A stretch of 64,000 nucleotides of DNA from Bradyrhizobium sp. NFR13 (GTDB lineage Bacteria > Pseudomonadota > Alphaproteobacteria > Rhizobiales > Xanthobacteraceae): contig NZ_FOTP01000002.1 in assembly GCF_900114605.1 (NCBI RefSeq), positions 248,001-312,000 of the forward strand, given 5' to 3'. Positions 35,736-43,675 of this stretch are shown here, piece by piece; within the stretch, counting starts at the first letter, position 1; every line of letters starts with the position of its first letter. The notes under the pieces were generated by a model. That model saw only the letters and a list, made by a program, of their open reading frames with translations, was not told the origin of the DNA and did not search any database. Made by a program: the position numbers and the translations under genes.

Positions 35736-37475
35736 TTAACCCGGAATGTCGTCCGTTGACCCTTTGTTTTGGTCTTCCCAGTCCTCCCACGCGACATCGT
35801 AGGTTTTCAGGAAGCTGGAAACGGCTGCGCCAATGGTTGGAAAGAAATATTTCTCGCCAAGCAGCGTGAACAGGCCAAATCGCTTCAGCTTGTCCTTTAC
35901 GGGATCCTTGAGCTCGGCAAAACAAAGCTCGATTCCCTTTGCCTGCAACGTCTCGTCCAATTCGCGAATGAAATCGGCGGCAGTGACGTCGACGCTGGTG
36001 ACCGGCTCCGCTGTAACCACTAGCCAGCGTACGGGTGTCGGCGATTTCGCCACGGCATCCAGGGCGCGCTCCTTGAAGAATTCGGCGTTGGCGAAGAAGA
36101 GAGGTGCATCCCATCGAAACAGGACCAGCCCGGGAATCAGGCGGGCATCCGGATATCTTGTGATGTCGTGATAACCTTTGACGCCGTGGGCGCGGCCCAG
36201 TACCGCGGAATGCGGGCGCCAGCCGTCCCATAGAAACTCGATGATGGCTATGGCAATGGCCAAACCTATTCCCGGAATGACCCCAAGCACCGCCACGCCG
36301 ATAAAGCAGGTGATCGATAGCCAAAATTCCCACTGCTGAATCCGATAGATGCGTTTGAGGTCGGTCACCTCGATCAGCCCGATGGCGGAGGCGATCACGA
36401 CAGCGGCCAGTGCGGCGGTGGGCAGGTGCTCGAGCAGGTTTGGCGCCGCGAGCAGCAGCAAGGCGATCACCAATGCGCCAACGACGCTGGTGAGCTGGGT
36501 GCGGGCGCCGGCAGCTTCTGCAACAGGCGTGCGCGAACTGCTGCTGCTGATCGGGAAACCTTGAAAGAAACCAGTCGCCAGATTGGCAGCGCCAAGCCCC
36601 ACCATCTCCCGGTTGGGATCGACCGGCGTACCCAATCGTGCCGCATAGGAGCGCGACAGCACGCTGGTGTCGGCAAATGACACCAGCGCAATGGCGGTAC
36701 CACCGATCAACACCGGCAGGATGTCGCTGTAGCCGATCAGCGGAACGGCAAAACCGGGCAGACCCTGCGGAAGAGGACCGAGAACCTGCACGCCATAGCG
36801 GGCAAGATTGAGTGCACCGACCACAGCGGTCGCCGCGACCACCGCAACCAGAATGCCCGGCAGCCATTTGTGGTTCTTGAGAAGCAGGATGACCGTTAGC
36901 GTGCCGAGCCCGATCGCCAATGCCACCAGGTTTGTTCTTCCTTCGAGGATTGCGCTGGCGATAGCCCACAAGTTTCGCAAGGGTCCGTCGCTCTCGATAG
37001 AGAAGCCGAAGAGTTTTGGCAGCTGGCTGATCAGTACGGTCAGCGCAATTCCGTTCATGTAGCCGTAGCGTATTGGCTTGGAGAGGAGCTCGGTTACAAA
37101 ACCCAGGCGCGCGATGCCCGCCAGAATGCATACCGTGCCCGAAACGATTGCCATCATGCCGGCCAGCGTTACGGCGCGAAGGGGATCGCCCCCGGACAGA
37201 GGGGTGACAACGCCGAGGATGACGGCTGCCAGAGCCGAATCCGGTCCCAGGACGAGGATGCGACTTGGACCGAACAAGGCATAGATCAGGAGCGGTACGA
37301 TGGTTGCGTACAGACCATGGATGCCCGGCAAGCCCGATGCCGCCGCGTAGGCAATTCCAACCGGGACCAGCATTGTCGCGAGAACGAACCCGGCGACGAT
37401 GTCGCGCGGAAGCCATGCCGCCTCATATTGGCGGAGAGTGCGAACCCCCGGCAGCCAATGGATCCAATGCTTCAT
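35736..37475 (-). CDS. SulP family anion permease with STAS domain
   Basis: A 579-residue inner-membrane transporter of the SulP (SLC26) family. The membrane domain (about 20-420) contains ATMLVPVGIAYAAASGLPGIHGLY, the family signature, and the SSSSSRTPVAEAAGARTQL motif of the second half. The C-terminal STAS domain (about 440-560) includes LVLFRWDAPLFFANAEFFKE and SVDVTAADFIRELDE. Family members move sulfate or bicarbonate. Its place beside a sulfate-assimilation region favours sulfate, by inference. The ATG at 37475 (MKHWIHWLPG) is chosen; a frame reaching 37529 adds a non-conserved leader. It diverges from nasT. Confidence 0.9.
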   Translation of the reverse strand: MKHWIHWLPGVRTLRQYEAAWLPRDIVAGFVLATMLVPVGIAYAAASGLPGIHGLYATIVPLLIYALFGPSRILVLGPDSALAAVILGVVTPLSGGDPLRAVTLAGMMAIVSGTVCILAGIARLGFVTELLSKPIRYGYMNGIALTVLISQLPKLFGFSIESDGPLRNLWAIASAILEGRTNLVALAIGLGTLTVILLLKNHKWLPGILVAVVAATAVVGALNLARYGVQVLGPLPQGLPGFAVPLIGYSDILPVLIGGTAIALVSFADTSVLSRSYAARLGTPVDPNREMVGLGAANLATGFFQGFPISSSSSRTPVAEAAGARTQLTSVVGALVIALLLLAAPNLLEHLPTAALAAVVIASAIGLIEVTDLKRIYRIQQWEFWLSITCFIGVAVLGVIPGIGLAIAIAIIEFLWDGWRPHSAVLGRAHGVKGYHDITRYPDARLIPGLVLFRWDAPLFFANAEFFKERALDAVAKSPTPVRWLVVTAEPVTSVDVTAADFIRELDETLQAKGIELCFAELKDPVKDKLKRFGLFTLLGEKYFFPTIGAAVSSFLKTYDVAWEDWEDQNKGSTDDIPG

Positions 37476-37728
37476 TGGGCGGACGCTCCCGAGCCCGCAA
37501 ACCCGGTTGGGCTTGCCTGCCGCATGCAATGCCTTGGCCGCGATTGGCGCGGTTGGACCTCACCACAAGTTATTATGTCTTTGGCAAGCTGAACAGCGAC
37601 GCGTCGACCTGTTGCATATTCAATCTGCCTGATTGGAAGGCAGCGGCTAGTTCTATTTGCTCATAAATACAAGGCTTTAAGCCGTGCGCGGGCGTGCTAT
37701 GGGTAGTCCGCATCCATGTGAGTGCCCG

Positions 37729-38319
37729 ATGCCTGCCGACCAGTCGCCCAAAATTGTCATTGTCGACGAAAGCCCGATCCGGGCTGCGATCCTCGAGGAA
37801 GGGTTGCGGGAGGCTGGCTATACCGATGTCCAGCATATCCGGGAGATGCATAACCTGCTGGCCCGCATCTATGCGCTGGATCCGGACGTGATCGTCATCG
37901 ATCTCGAAAACCCCAGCCGCGACGTGCTGGAGCAAATGTTCCAGGTGTCGCGCGCGGTGCGCCGGCCGGTCGCCATGTTCGTGGACCAGAGCGACGCCGA
38001 GTCGGCGCGGGCCTCGGTGGAGGCGGGGGTATCCTCATATATTGTCGACGGGCTGAAGAAGGAGCGGATCAAGCCGATCCTCGATCTCTGCATCTCGCGC
38101 TTCAACGCCTTCTCGAAACTGCAGGACGAGCTTGAGCGCACCAAGTCGGCGCTGGAGGAGCGCAAGATCATCGATCGCGCCAAAGGCATTGTGATGAAGC
38201 TCAAGGGCCTCAACGAAGAAGAGGCTTACGTATTGCTGCGATCCACGGCGATGCGTGAAAAGAAGAAAATCGGCGAGATCGCGCAGTCGATCATCACCGC
38301 TGCGGAGTTGCTGAAATGA
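37729..38319 (+). CDS. nasT: ANTAR-domain response regulator NasT
   Basis: A 196-residue RNA-binding antiterminator. The receiver-like N terminus (about 1-120) reads KIVIVDESPIRAAILEEGL, with an aspartate in VIVIDLENPSRD at the phospho-acceptor place. The C-terminal ANTAR domain (about 135-190) shows ERKIIDRAKGIVMKLKGLNEEEAY and LLRSTAMREKKKIGEIAQSI, including the conserved alanine, aromatic and basic residues. NasT normally binds a two-hairpin leader RNA to allow transcription of nitrate genes when NasS releases it. The ATG at 37729 is chosen over one at 37684. It overlaps nasS by four bases. Confidence 0.9.
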   Translation: MPADQSPKIVIVDESPIRAAILEEGLREAGYTDVQHIREMHNLLARIYALDPDVIVIDLENPSRDVLEQMFQVSRAVRRPVAMFVDQSDAESARASVEAGVSSYIVDGLKKERIKPILDLCISRFNAFSKLQDELERTKSALEERKIIDRAKGIVMKLKGLNEEEAYVLLRSTAMREKKKIGEIAQSIITAAELLK

Positions 38320-39488
38320 CCGACCATCCGCTTCGCATCGGCTTCATTCCGCTGGCCGACGCCGCCGCCCTGATTGTCGCGGTCGACAAGGGATTCACGA
38401 AGGCCGAGGGGCTGAACGTCGAACTGGTCCGCGAAGTGTCGTGGTCGAATGTCCGCGACAAGCTGAACATCGGGTTGTTCGATGCTGCGCATCTGCTGGC
38501 GCCTGTTGCCATCGCGTCCAGCCTCGGGCTCGGCCACGTGAAAGTGCCGATCGTGGCGTCGTTCAATCTCGGCATCAACGGCAATGCCATCACGGTGTCG
38601 CCGGCGCTGCATGCGGCGATTATGTCGGAACTCGACGGTGACCCGACCGATCCAATGGCCACCGCACAGGCGCTGCGGCGCGTCGTCGTCGCGCGTGCTC
38701 GCGCTGGCGCCGATCCGCTGACCTTCGGCATGACGTTTCCGTTCTCGACGCACAATTACCAGCTCCGTTTCTGGATGGCCGCCGGCGGTGTCGATCCTGA
38801 TGAGGACGTCCGTCTGGTGGTGCTGCCGCCGCCTTACATGGTCGACAGCCTTGCCAACGGCCACGTCGATGCGTTCTGTGTCGGCGCTCCCTGGAATTCT
38901 GTCGCGGTCGATCTCGGCGTCGGCCATATTCTGCATTTCGTCTCCGACATCCTGCTGCGCGCTGCCGAGAAGGTGCTGGCGATGAGGCAGAACTGGGCGG
39001 AGAAGAATCCGGACACCGTGGCGGCGCTGACGCGGGCGCATGTGAACGCCGCGGCCTTCATTGAAGCGCCGGAGAACCGCAACGAGATTGCGGCGATCCT
39101 CGCCAAGCCGCAGCACATCGGCGTCTCGCCGGAGGTCTTGCTGCGGACGTTGGATGGCCGGCTGAAAATTTCACCGGATGGCACCATGCGCGAGAGCGGG
39201 CGCTATCTGCTGGTCGGCCGCGAAGGGGCCGGGCGTCCCGATCCCGTTCAGGCCGCATGGCTCTATGCCCAGATGGTTCGCTGGGGACAGGCCGCAATCA
39301 GCCCGGAGGCACTGAAGATCGCACAGGACGTGTTCCGCCCCGATCTTTACGATGCCGCGCTCGGTATCGCCGGCAGCGCTCCGACTGATGTGCCCGACGC
39401 GGTTGGTGCCTTCGCCGGACCGCCGTTCGATCCCGCCAACATCGCTGCCCATCTCGCCGCGTTCGAGATCGCGCATATGAAGTCGTAG
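38316..39488 (+). CDS. nasS: NasS-like nitrate-sensing binding protein
   Basis: A 390-residue protein of the NrtA/CmpA binding-protein family but with no signal peptide: it begins MTDHPLRIGFIPLADAAALI, so it stays in the cytoplasm. Family motifs include GFTKAEGLNVELVREVSW, DAAHLLAPVAIASSLGL and FSTHNYQLRFWMAAGGV. The lack of a leader and the overlap with nasT identify it as the sensor half of a NasST pair, which holds NasT inactive until nitrate or nitrite binds. Unusually for this pair, the genes around it are for sulfur rather than nitrate. It converges with cysH, with eight bases between the stops. Confidence 0.88.
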   Translation: MTDHPLRIGFIPLADAAALIVAVDKGFTKAEGLNVELVREVSWSNVRDKLNIGLFDAAHLLAPVAIASSLGLGHVKVPIVASFNLGINGNAITVSPALHAAIMSELDGDPTDPMATAQALRRVVVARARAGADPLTFGMTFPFSTHNYQLRFWMAAGGVDPDEDVRLVVLPPPYMVDSLANGHVDAFCVGAPWNSVAVDLGVGHILHFVSDILLRAAEKVLAMRQNWAEKNPDTVAALTRAHVNAAAFIEAPENRNEIAAILAKPQHIGVSPEVLLRTLDGRLKISPDGTMRESGRYLLVGREGAGRPDPVQAAWLYAQMVRWGQAAISPEALKIAQDVFRPDLYDAALGIAGSAPTDVPDAVGAFAGPPFDPANIAAHLAAFEIAHMKS

Positions 39489-39496
39489 CGGCGGCG

Positions 39497-40198
39497 TCAG
39501 TTCGCCGATTTATGGATACCGCATTCCGTCTTGGCGCGGCCGCGCCAGCGGCCGGCGCGCGGGTCTTCGCCGGGCGCGGTGCGGGTGGTGCAAGGCATGC
39601 AGCCGACCGACGCAAATCCTGAGGCCACAAGCGGATGCGGCGGCAGCTTCGCCGACGCGTAGATCAGCCCGATCTCGTCCGGCGTGACATTGGCGAATGG
39701 ATTGAATTTCAGCTTCCCGCCATCGGTTTCAACGACAGGAATGGCCGCGCGCGACGCGCCCTGAAATCGCTTACGGCCGTTGATCCATGCACTGAACGGC
39801 GCCAGTGCCTGCGCCAGCGGTTCGACCTTCCTGATCCGGCAGCAGGTGTCGGGATCTGACGACCACAGGTCTCCATCGGCGTCGTCAGCGGCAAGCACTT
39901 CTGCTGCGGGACGGATCGTCCGTACATCGCGCAGGCCCAGCGTCAGGATCAGCTGGTCGCGATAGTCGAGTGTCTCCCTGAACAACCAGCCGGTGTCGAG
40001 AAACAGCACGGGGATGGCGGGATCGACATCGGCCATGACCTTCAGCAACGCCGCGGACTCCGTACCAAACGACGAGACCAGCGCGAGTTCGTCGCGGCCC
40101 ACGACATCAAGCGCGGCAGCAATGACCTCGGCGGGCGAGGCGGATTGCAGCGCCTGATCGTATTGGACAGCACTTGCGACGGCTCCGGGCGACAACAT
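39497..40198 (-). CDS. cysH: assimilatory adenylylsulfate (APS) reductase, CysH family
   Basis: A 233-residue reductase that makes sulfite from adenylylsulfate. The PP-loop-like SSFGTESAALLKVM and LFLDTGWLFRET are family motifs. It carries the paired cysteines (PDTCCRIRKVEPL) and CxxC (VGCMPC) that bind a [4Fe-4S] cluster, which marks APS-type enzymes rather than PAPS-type, and the catalytic ECGIH at the C terminus. The ATG at 40198 has AGGAG at the right distance; the codon before it is GTG. It diverges from cysD-cysNC across a region with two ATAGAA/TTCTAT inverted repeats. Confidence 0.94.
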   Translation of the reverse strand: MLSPGAVASAVQYDQALQSASPAEVIAAALDVVGRDELALVSSFGTESAALLKVMADVDPAIPVLFLDTGWLFRETLDYRDQLILTLGLRDVRTIRPAAEVLAADDADGDLWSSDPDTCCRIRKVEPLAQALAPFSAWINGRKRFQGASRAAIPVVETDGGKLKFNPFANVTPDEIGLIYASAKLPPHPLVASGFASVGCMPCTTRTAPGEDPRAGRWRGRAKTECGIHKSAN

Positions 40199-40232
40199 CA
40201 CAAACTCCTCAGCAATATCCAGCTTGACTGGA

Positions 40233-40244
40233 ATAGAATTCTAT
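40233..40244. promoter_or_regulatory. perfect palindrome ATAGAATTCTAT, candidate operator of cysH/cysD
   Basis: A 12-base perfect palindrome, 35 bases before the cysH start, in an unusually AT-rich gap between two divergent sulfate-assimilation genes. The half-site ATAGAA is repeated 25 bases further on in another inverted repeat. This suggests binding by a sulfur-responsive regulator; which one cannot be told. Confidence 0.5.
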
Positions 40245-40269
40245 ATATCAGTTGTTTGTCGCCGCTTAA

Positions 40270-40290
40270 TAGAAAAATATTCTTTCTATT
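40270..40290. promoter_or_regulatory. inverted repeat ATAGAAA-N7-TTTCTAT, candidate operator of cysH/cysD
   Basis: Seven-base arms (40270-40276 and 40284-40290) separated by AATATTC. The spacing and A/T bias would fit a LysR-type regulator such as a CysB relative. It lies between the cysH and cysD starts, about 140 bases before cysD. Confidence 0.5.
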
Positions 40291-40430
40291 TGAGAAGCGC
40301 AGCGTGGATTTTTTGACCCCATAAATCGAGTTCCAGAGATGCACTTTCTCCCGAGCGTGTCCGCTTCGTGAGCAACGGCGAATCTCACGGCGGTTTTGAG
40401 GACCTAGTTCGGAAGACTCGGAGAAGGCGT

Positions 40431-41270
40431 ATGACGTCGACCAATCTCGAACGCGTCCGATCGGATGTCGTATCGATGGACCACCTCGATCAACTGGAAG
40501 CACAGAGCATTTACATCCTGCGCGAGGGCTTCGCGCGGCTGAAGAAACTGGCCCTGCTATGGTCGCTCGGCAAGGATTCCAACGTGATGATCTGGCTGGC
40601 GCGCAAGGCGTTCTTCGGCCACGTGCCGTTCCCTGCGCTGCATGTCGATACCGGCAAGAAGTTTCCGGAGATGTACGCATTCCGCGATCGCTATTCGAAG
40701 GAGTGGGGACTCGATCTTACCGTCGAATATTGCCCGCCGATCGACAGTGTCGATCCGACATTGCCGCCGGCCGCGCGTTCGGCCGCGCGCAAGACCGAAG
40801 GACTCAAGCTTGCGCTGGCGAAGCACGGCTTCGACGGATTGATCGCCGGTATCCGGCGCGACGAAGAGGCGACCCGCGCCAAGGAGCGCGTGTTCTCGCC
40901 GCGCGGCGTCGAGGGTGGATGGGACGTGCGCGACCAGCCGCCGGAATTCTGGGATCAGTTCAACGCCTCGCCGCCGCCCGGTGCGCATCTGCGCATTCAT
41001 CCGATCCTGCATTGGACCGAAGCCGACATCTGGGCCTACACGGCGCGCGAGAACATCCCGATCATCCCGCTGTATCTGGCCAAAGACGGCAAGCGCTACC
41101 GCTCGCTCGGCGATGCCGACATCACCAATCCGGTCGCGTCCACCGCAAGCACGATCGCCGAAATCATGGTCGAGCTCGACGGCACCAAGATTCCCGAACG
41201 CGCCGGCCGCGCGCTCGATCATGAGACCGAAGATGCTTTCGAGCGACTGCGCGTCGCCGGCTATCTGTAG
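40431..41270 (+). CDS. cysD: sulfate adenylyltransferase small subunit CysD
   Basis: A 279-residue subunit that adenylates sulfate with ATP to form APS; CysN supplies GTP-driven energy. The PP-loop is [16 protein letters not shown] (family form SxGKDS), followed by [20 protein letters not shown] and the C-terminal [26 protein letters not shown] lies just before the ATG at 40431; a GTG at 40368 is possible but less likely. cysNC follows after ten bases. The pair is divergent from cysH, so sulfate activation and APS reduction share a control region. Confidence 0.94.
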   Translation: MTSTNLERVRSDVVSMDHLDQLEAQSIYILREGFARLKKLALLWSLGKDSNVMIWLARKAFFGHVPFPALHVDTGKKFPEMYAFRDRYSKEWGLDLTVEYCPPIDSVDPTLPPAARSAARKTEGLKLALAKHGFDGLIAGIRRDEEATRAKERVFSPRGVEGGWDVRDQPPEFWDQFNASPPPGAHLRIHPILHWTEADIWAYTARENIPIIPLYLAKDGKRYRSLGDADITNPVASTASTIAEIMVELDGTKIPERAGRALDHETEDAFERLRVAGYL

Positions 41271-41280
41271 AGGTGATGCG

Positions 41281-43200
41281 ATGACCAAGATCGTCAATCT
41301 GAGCTCGCTCGCGACGCCTGCCGGCACCCCACGCCCGCAACTGCGCATCGTCATCGTCGGTCATGTGGATCACGGCAAGTCGACGCTTGTCGGCCGGCTG
41401 CTGCATGAGACCGGCGGTTTGGCGGATGGCAAGCTAGAGATGCTGAAGGCCGTCAGTGCGCGGCGCGGCATGCCGTTCGAATGGTCGTTCCTGCTCGACG
41501 CGCTGCAGACCGAGCGCGATCAGGGCATCACCATCGATACCACCCAGATCCGCTTTCGCACGCCGTCGCGCGATGTCGTTCTGATCGATGCGCCTGGTCA
41601 CGCCGAATTTCTCCGCAACATGATCACCGGGGCGTCGCAGGCCGACGCTGCCGTGCTGATCGTCGATGCGCTGGAAGGCGTGCGCGACCAGACCCGGCGC
41701 CATGCCTATCTGCTGCATCTGCTGGGCGTGAAGCAGGTCGCCGTCGTGGTCAACAAGATGGACCGCGTGGATTTCAGCGCCGCGCGATTCCAGGCCATCA
41801 ACGATGAGATCTCGGCACATCTGATCGAGCTCGGCGTCGCGCCTGTCGCGGTGATCCCGATCTCGGCACGGGACGGGGATGGCGTCGCCGCGCGGACCGA
41901 TCGCATCGGCTGGTATAGCGGGCCGACGGTCGTCGCAGCTTTGGATGACATGACGCCGGCAACGGCGCTCGATGATCTGCCGCTGCGGCTACCGGTACAG
42001 GCGATCTACAAGTTCGACGACCGGCGCATTGTCGCCGGGCGCATTGAGGCCGGTCATCTGGCGGTTGGCGACGACGTCGTGATCATGCCTGCCGGCAAGG
42101 TCGCGAAGATCAAGAGCGTGGAGCGCTGGTCCGCGACACCGCTTGCGGGTGAGCACGGGGCAGGGCGATCGATCGGTATCACGCTCGACCGCGAACTGTT
42201 CGTCGAGCGCGGCGACGTGATCGCGCATGCGGGCGCGGTGCCATCGGATACACGACGGCTGCGGGCGCGGATTTTCTGGCTGCATGACCAGCCGCTGACA
42301 GCGGGATCGTCGATCCTGCTGCGGCTCGGCGTGCGCGAAGTGCGCGGCCGTGTGGTCGCGATCGAAAAGGCGATCGATCCCGGCGAACTGGCCAGTGTCG
42401 AAACCAAACAGATCGCCCGCAATCATGTCGGTGAAATCGAGATCGCACTGACGCAACCGGTCGCCGCCGATCGCTATGTCGACAATCCGCGCACCGGACG
42501 TCTCGTGATCGAGGTCGGAGGCCGGATCGCCGGTGGCGGTCTTGTGCTATCCGTCGATGCTGACCAACGCGCGGTGTCGTCGGACATCGTGCCGGTGCAG
42601 TCGGCGCTGCAGCCTGAGGAACGTTCGGCGCGCTATCGCCATCAAGGCGCGGTGGTGTGGTTCACAGGATTGCCGGGATCGGGCAAGTCGACGCTGGCGC
42701 GGGCGCTGGAGCACCGTCTGTTCGCCAAGGGCGGTTCGCCGATCCTGCTCGACGGCGATACACTGCGCGCCGGACTCAATCGCGACCTCGGCTTCTCCGC
42801 CGCCGATCGCAGCGAGAATGTCCGGCGGCTGGCGGAGATGGCCGGCCATCTCGCCCGCAACGGCCATATCGCCATTGTCGCGGCTGTCTCGCCCTCGCGC
42901 GGCGACCGCGCCGAGGCCCGCAGCGCGGTCGATACTGCATTTCGCGAGATCTATGTCGCTACGCCGGCGGAGATCTGCGAGCAGCGCGATCCCAAGGGGC
43001 ATTACGCCAAGGCCCGCGCCGGAGACCTTCCGGGCTTCACCGGTATCGCCAATGACTATCAGGCGCCGGAGACCGTCGAGCTGAGGATCGACACGTCGAA
43101 GGTCGATGTGGGTCGCGCGATAGATGGTATCGAGGACATGTTGCGGCAGACGAAGGTGCTGGACGAGGGCGCCGACCTTGCGGCGTTCGAGGCAGTCTGA
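41281..43200 (+). CDS. cysNC: bifunctional sulfate adenylyltransferase large subunit / APS kinase CysNC
   Basis: A 639-residue fusion. The N-terminal CysN GTPase has P-loop GHVDHGKST (residues 27-34), the DxPGH motif in [13 protein letters not shown], and NKMD in VVNKMDRVD. Translation-factor-like beta-barrels follow (about 230-440). The CysC APS kinase domain begins near 455 with P-loop GLPGSGKST (463-471) and continues with [16 protein letters not shown] and the [19 protein letters not shown] region. This NodQ-type fusion is usual in rhizobia. The kinase makes PAPS, while the cysH next door looks APS-specific, so PAPS may serve sulfation. Much longer frames starting near 40915 only extend into cysD in another phase. 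Confidence 0.95.
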   Translation: MTKIVNLSSLATPAGTPRPQLRIVIVGHVDHGKSTLVGRLLHETGGLADGKLEMLKAVSARRGMPFEWSFLLDALQTERDQGITIDTTQIRFRTPSRDVVLIDAPGHAEFLRNMITGASQADAAVLIVDALEGVRDQTRRHAYLLHLLGVKQVAVVVNKMDRVDFSAARFQAINDEISAHLIELGVAPVAVIPISARDGDGVAARTDRIGWYSGPTVVAALDDMTPATALDDLPLRLPVQAIYKFDDRRIVAGRIEAGHLAVGDDVVIMPAGKVAKIKSVERWSATPLAGEHGAGRSIGITLDRELFVERGDVIAHAGAVPSDTRRLRARIFWLHDQPLTAGSSILLRLGVREVRGRVVAIEKAIDPGELASVETKQIARNHVGEIEIALTQPVAADRYVDNPRTGRLVIEVGGRIAGGGLVLSVDADQRAVSSDIVPVQSALQPEERSARYRHQGAVVWFTGLPGSGKSTLARALEHRLFAKGGSPILLDGDTLRAGLNRDLGFSAADRSENVRRLAEMAGHLARNGHIAIVAAVSPSRGDRAEARSAVDTAFREIYVATPAEICEQRDPKGHYAKARAGDLPGFTGIANDYQAPETVELRIDTSKVDVGRAIDGIEDMLRQTKVLDEGADLAAFEAV

Positions 43201-43243
43201 CGGCTTAGGCCCGCGCTCACTTTTGCACCTCATGATGAGGTCA

Positions 43244-43269
43244 AGGAAAGCTGGTTCGCCAGCTTTCCT
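43244..43269 (+). terminator. strong UUCG-capped hairpin after cysNC
   Basis: GGAAAGCTGG (43245-43254), loop TTCG and CCAGCTTTCC (43259-43268) form a perfect ten-pair stem, extended by one A-T pair, 45 bases after the cysNC stop. The UUCG tetraloop is especially stable. The following bases TCTTA give only a weak T tract, but terminator function is likely. Confidence 0.65.
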
Positions 43270-43675
43270 CTTACCGAGGCGGCAATCCGAATGGCCACGA
43301 GCCCAGGCTGGATGGCTTCGTCGCGCGGGGCCTTCGCAACGATAGCTGCCATTGACGTTCCCACCGTCTAATTATTGAGCGTGCGGTGCACAAACGCTGG
43401 CACCGAACGGCCGGGTTCGGCCCGATCTCGACCTCAATCCCCTGATTTCTTGACGTTTTTCCTCCGATGGCGATCTGGCACGAGACTTGAATGTCTTTAG
43501 TCAACCGGCGTTCGCTGATGCCCGCCGGCCAGTTCAGATGGATTTCCGCAGCAACGAGGCTGATCGGATCGCTTCCAGACTTCAAGCCGGCGCGACGCGC
43601 TGACCTGAGCCTGTGCGGTCCGCGATCCTTATCCCCGTTGAAGCCACGCTGTGGCCCGCAGGAGCTTCGTCCCGC
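43270..43675 (+). other. intergenic region upstream of the siroheme reductase
   Basis: Some 400 bases with no credible gene. It should hold the promoter of the reductase pair. I see a small hairpin AGAC-TTGAAT-GTCT near 43484-43497 and no clear operator. GGAG at about 43660 is a possible ribosome site, 12 bases before the reductase ATG. Some of this length could be a long leader RNA. Confidence 0.4.

Noticed and set aside
35650-37416. A 588-codon frame on the minus strand reading through the SulP gene
   Set aside because: Out of phase with the SulP permease; the translation is R/H/G-rich and has none of the membrane segments.
40915-43200. A 761-residue version of CysNC
   Set aside because: The extra 122 residues are an out-of-phase reading of cysD; the ATG at 41281 follows a ribosome site and gives the normal N terminus.
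43270-43675. ANTAR-type leader upstream of the siroheme reductase
   Set aside because: Only one weak hexaloop hairpin (near 43484-43497) was seen, and its loop does not fit the A-at-1, G-at-4 pattern.
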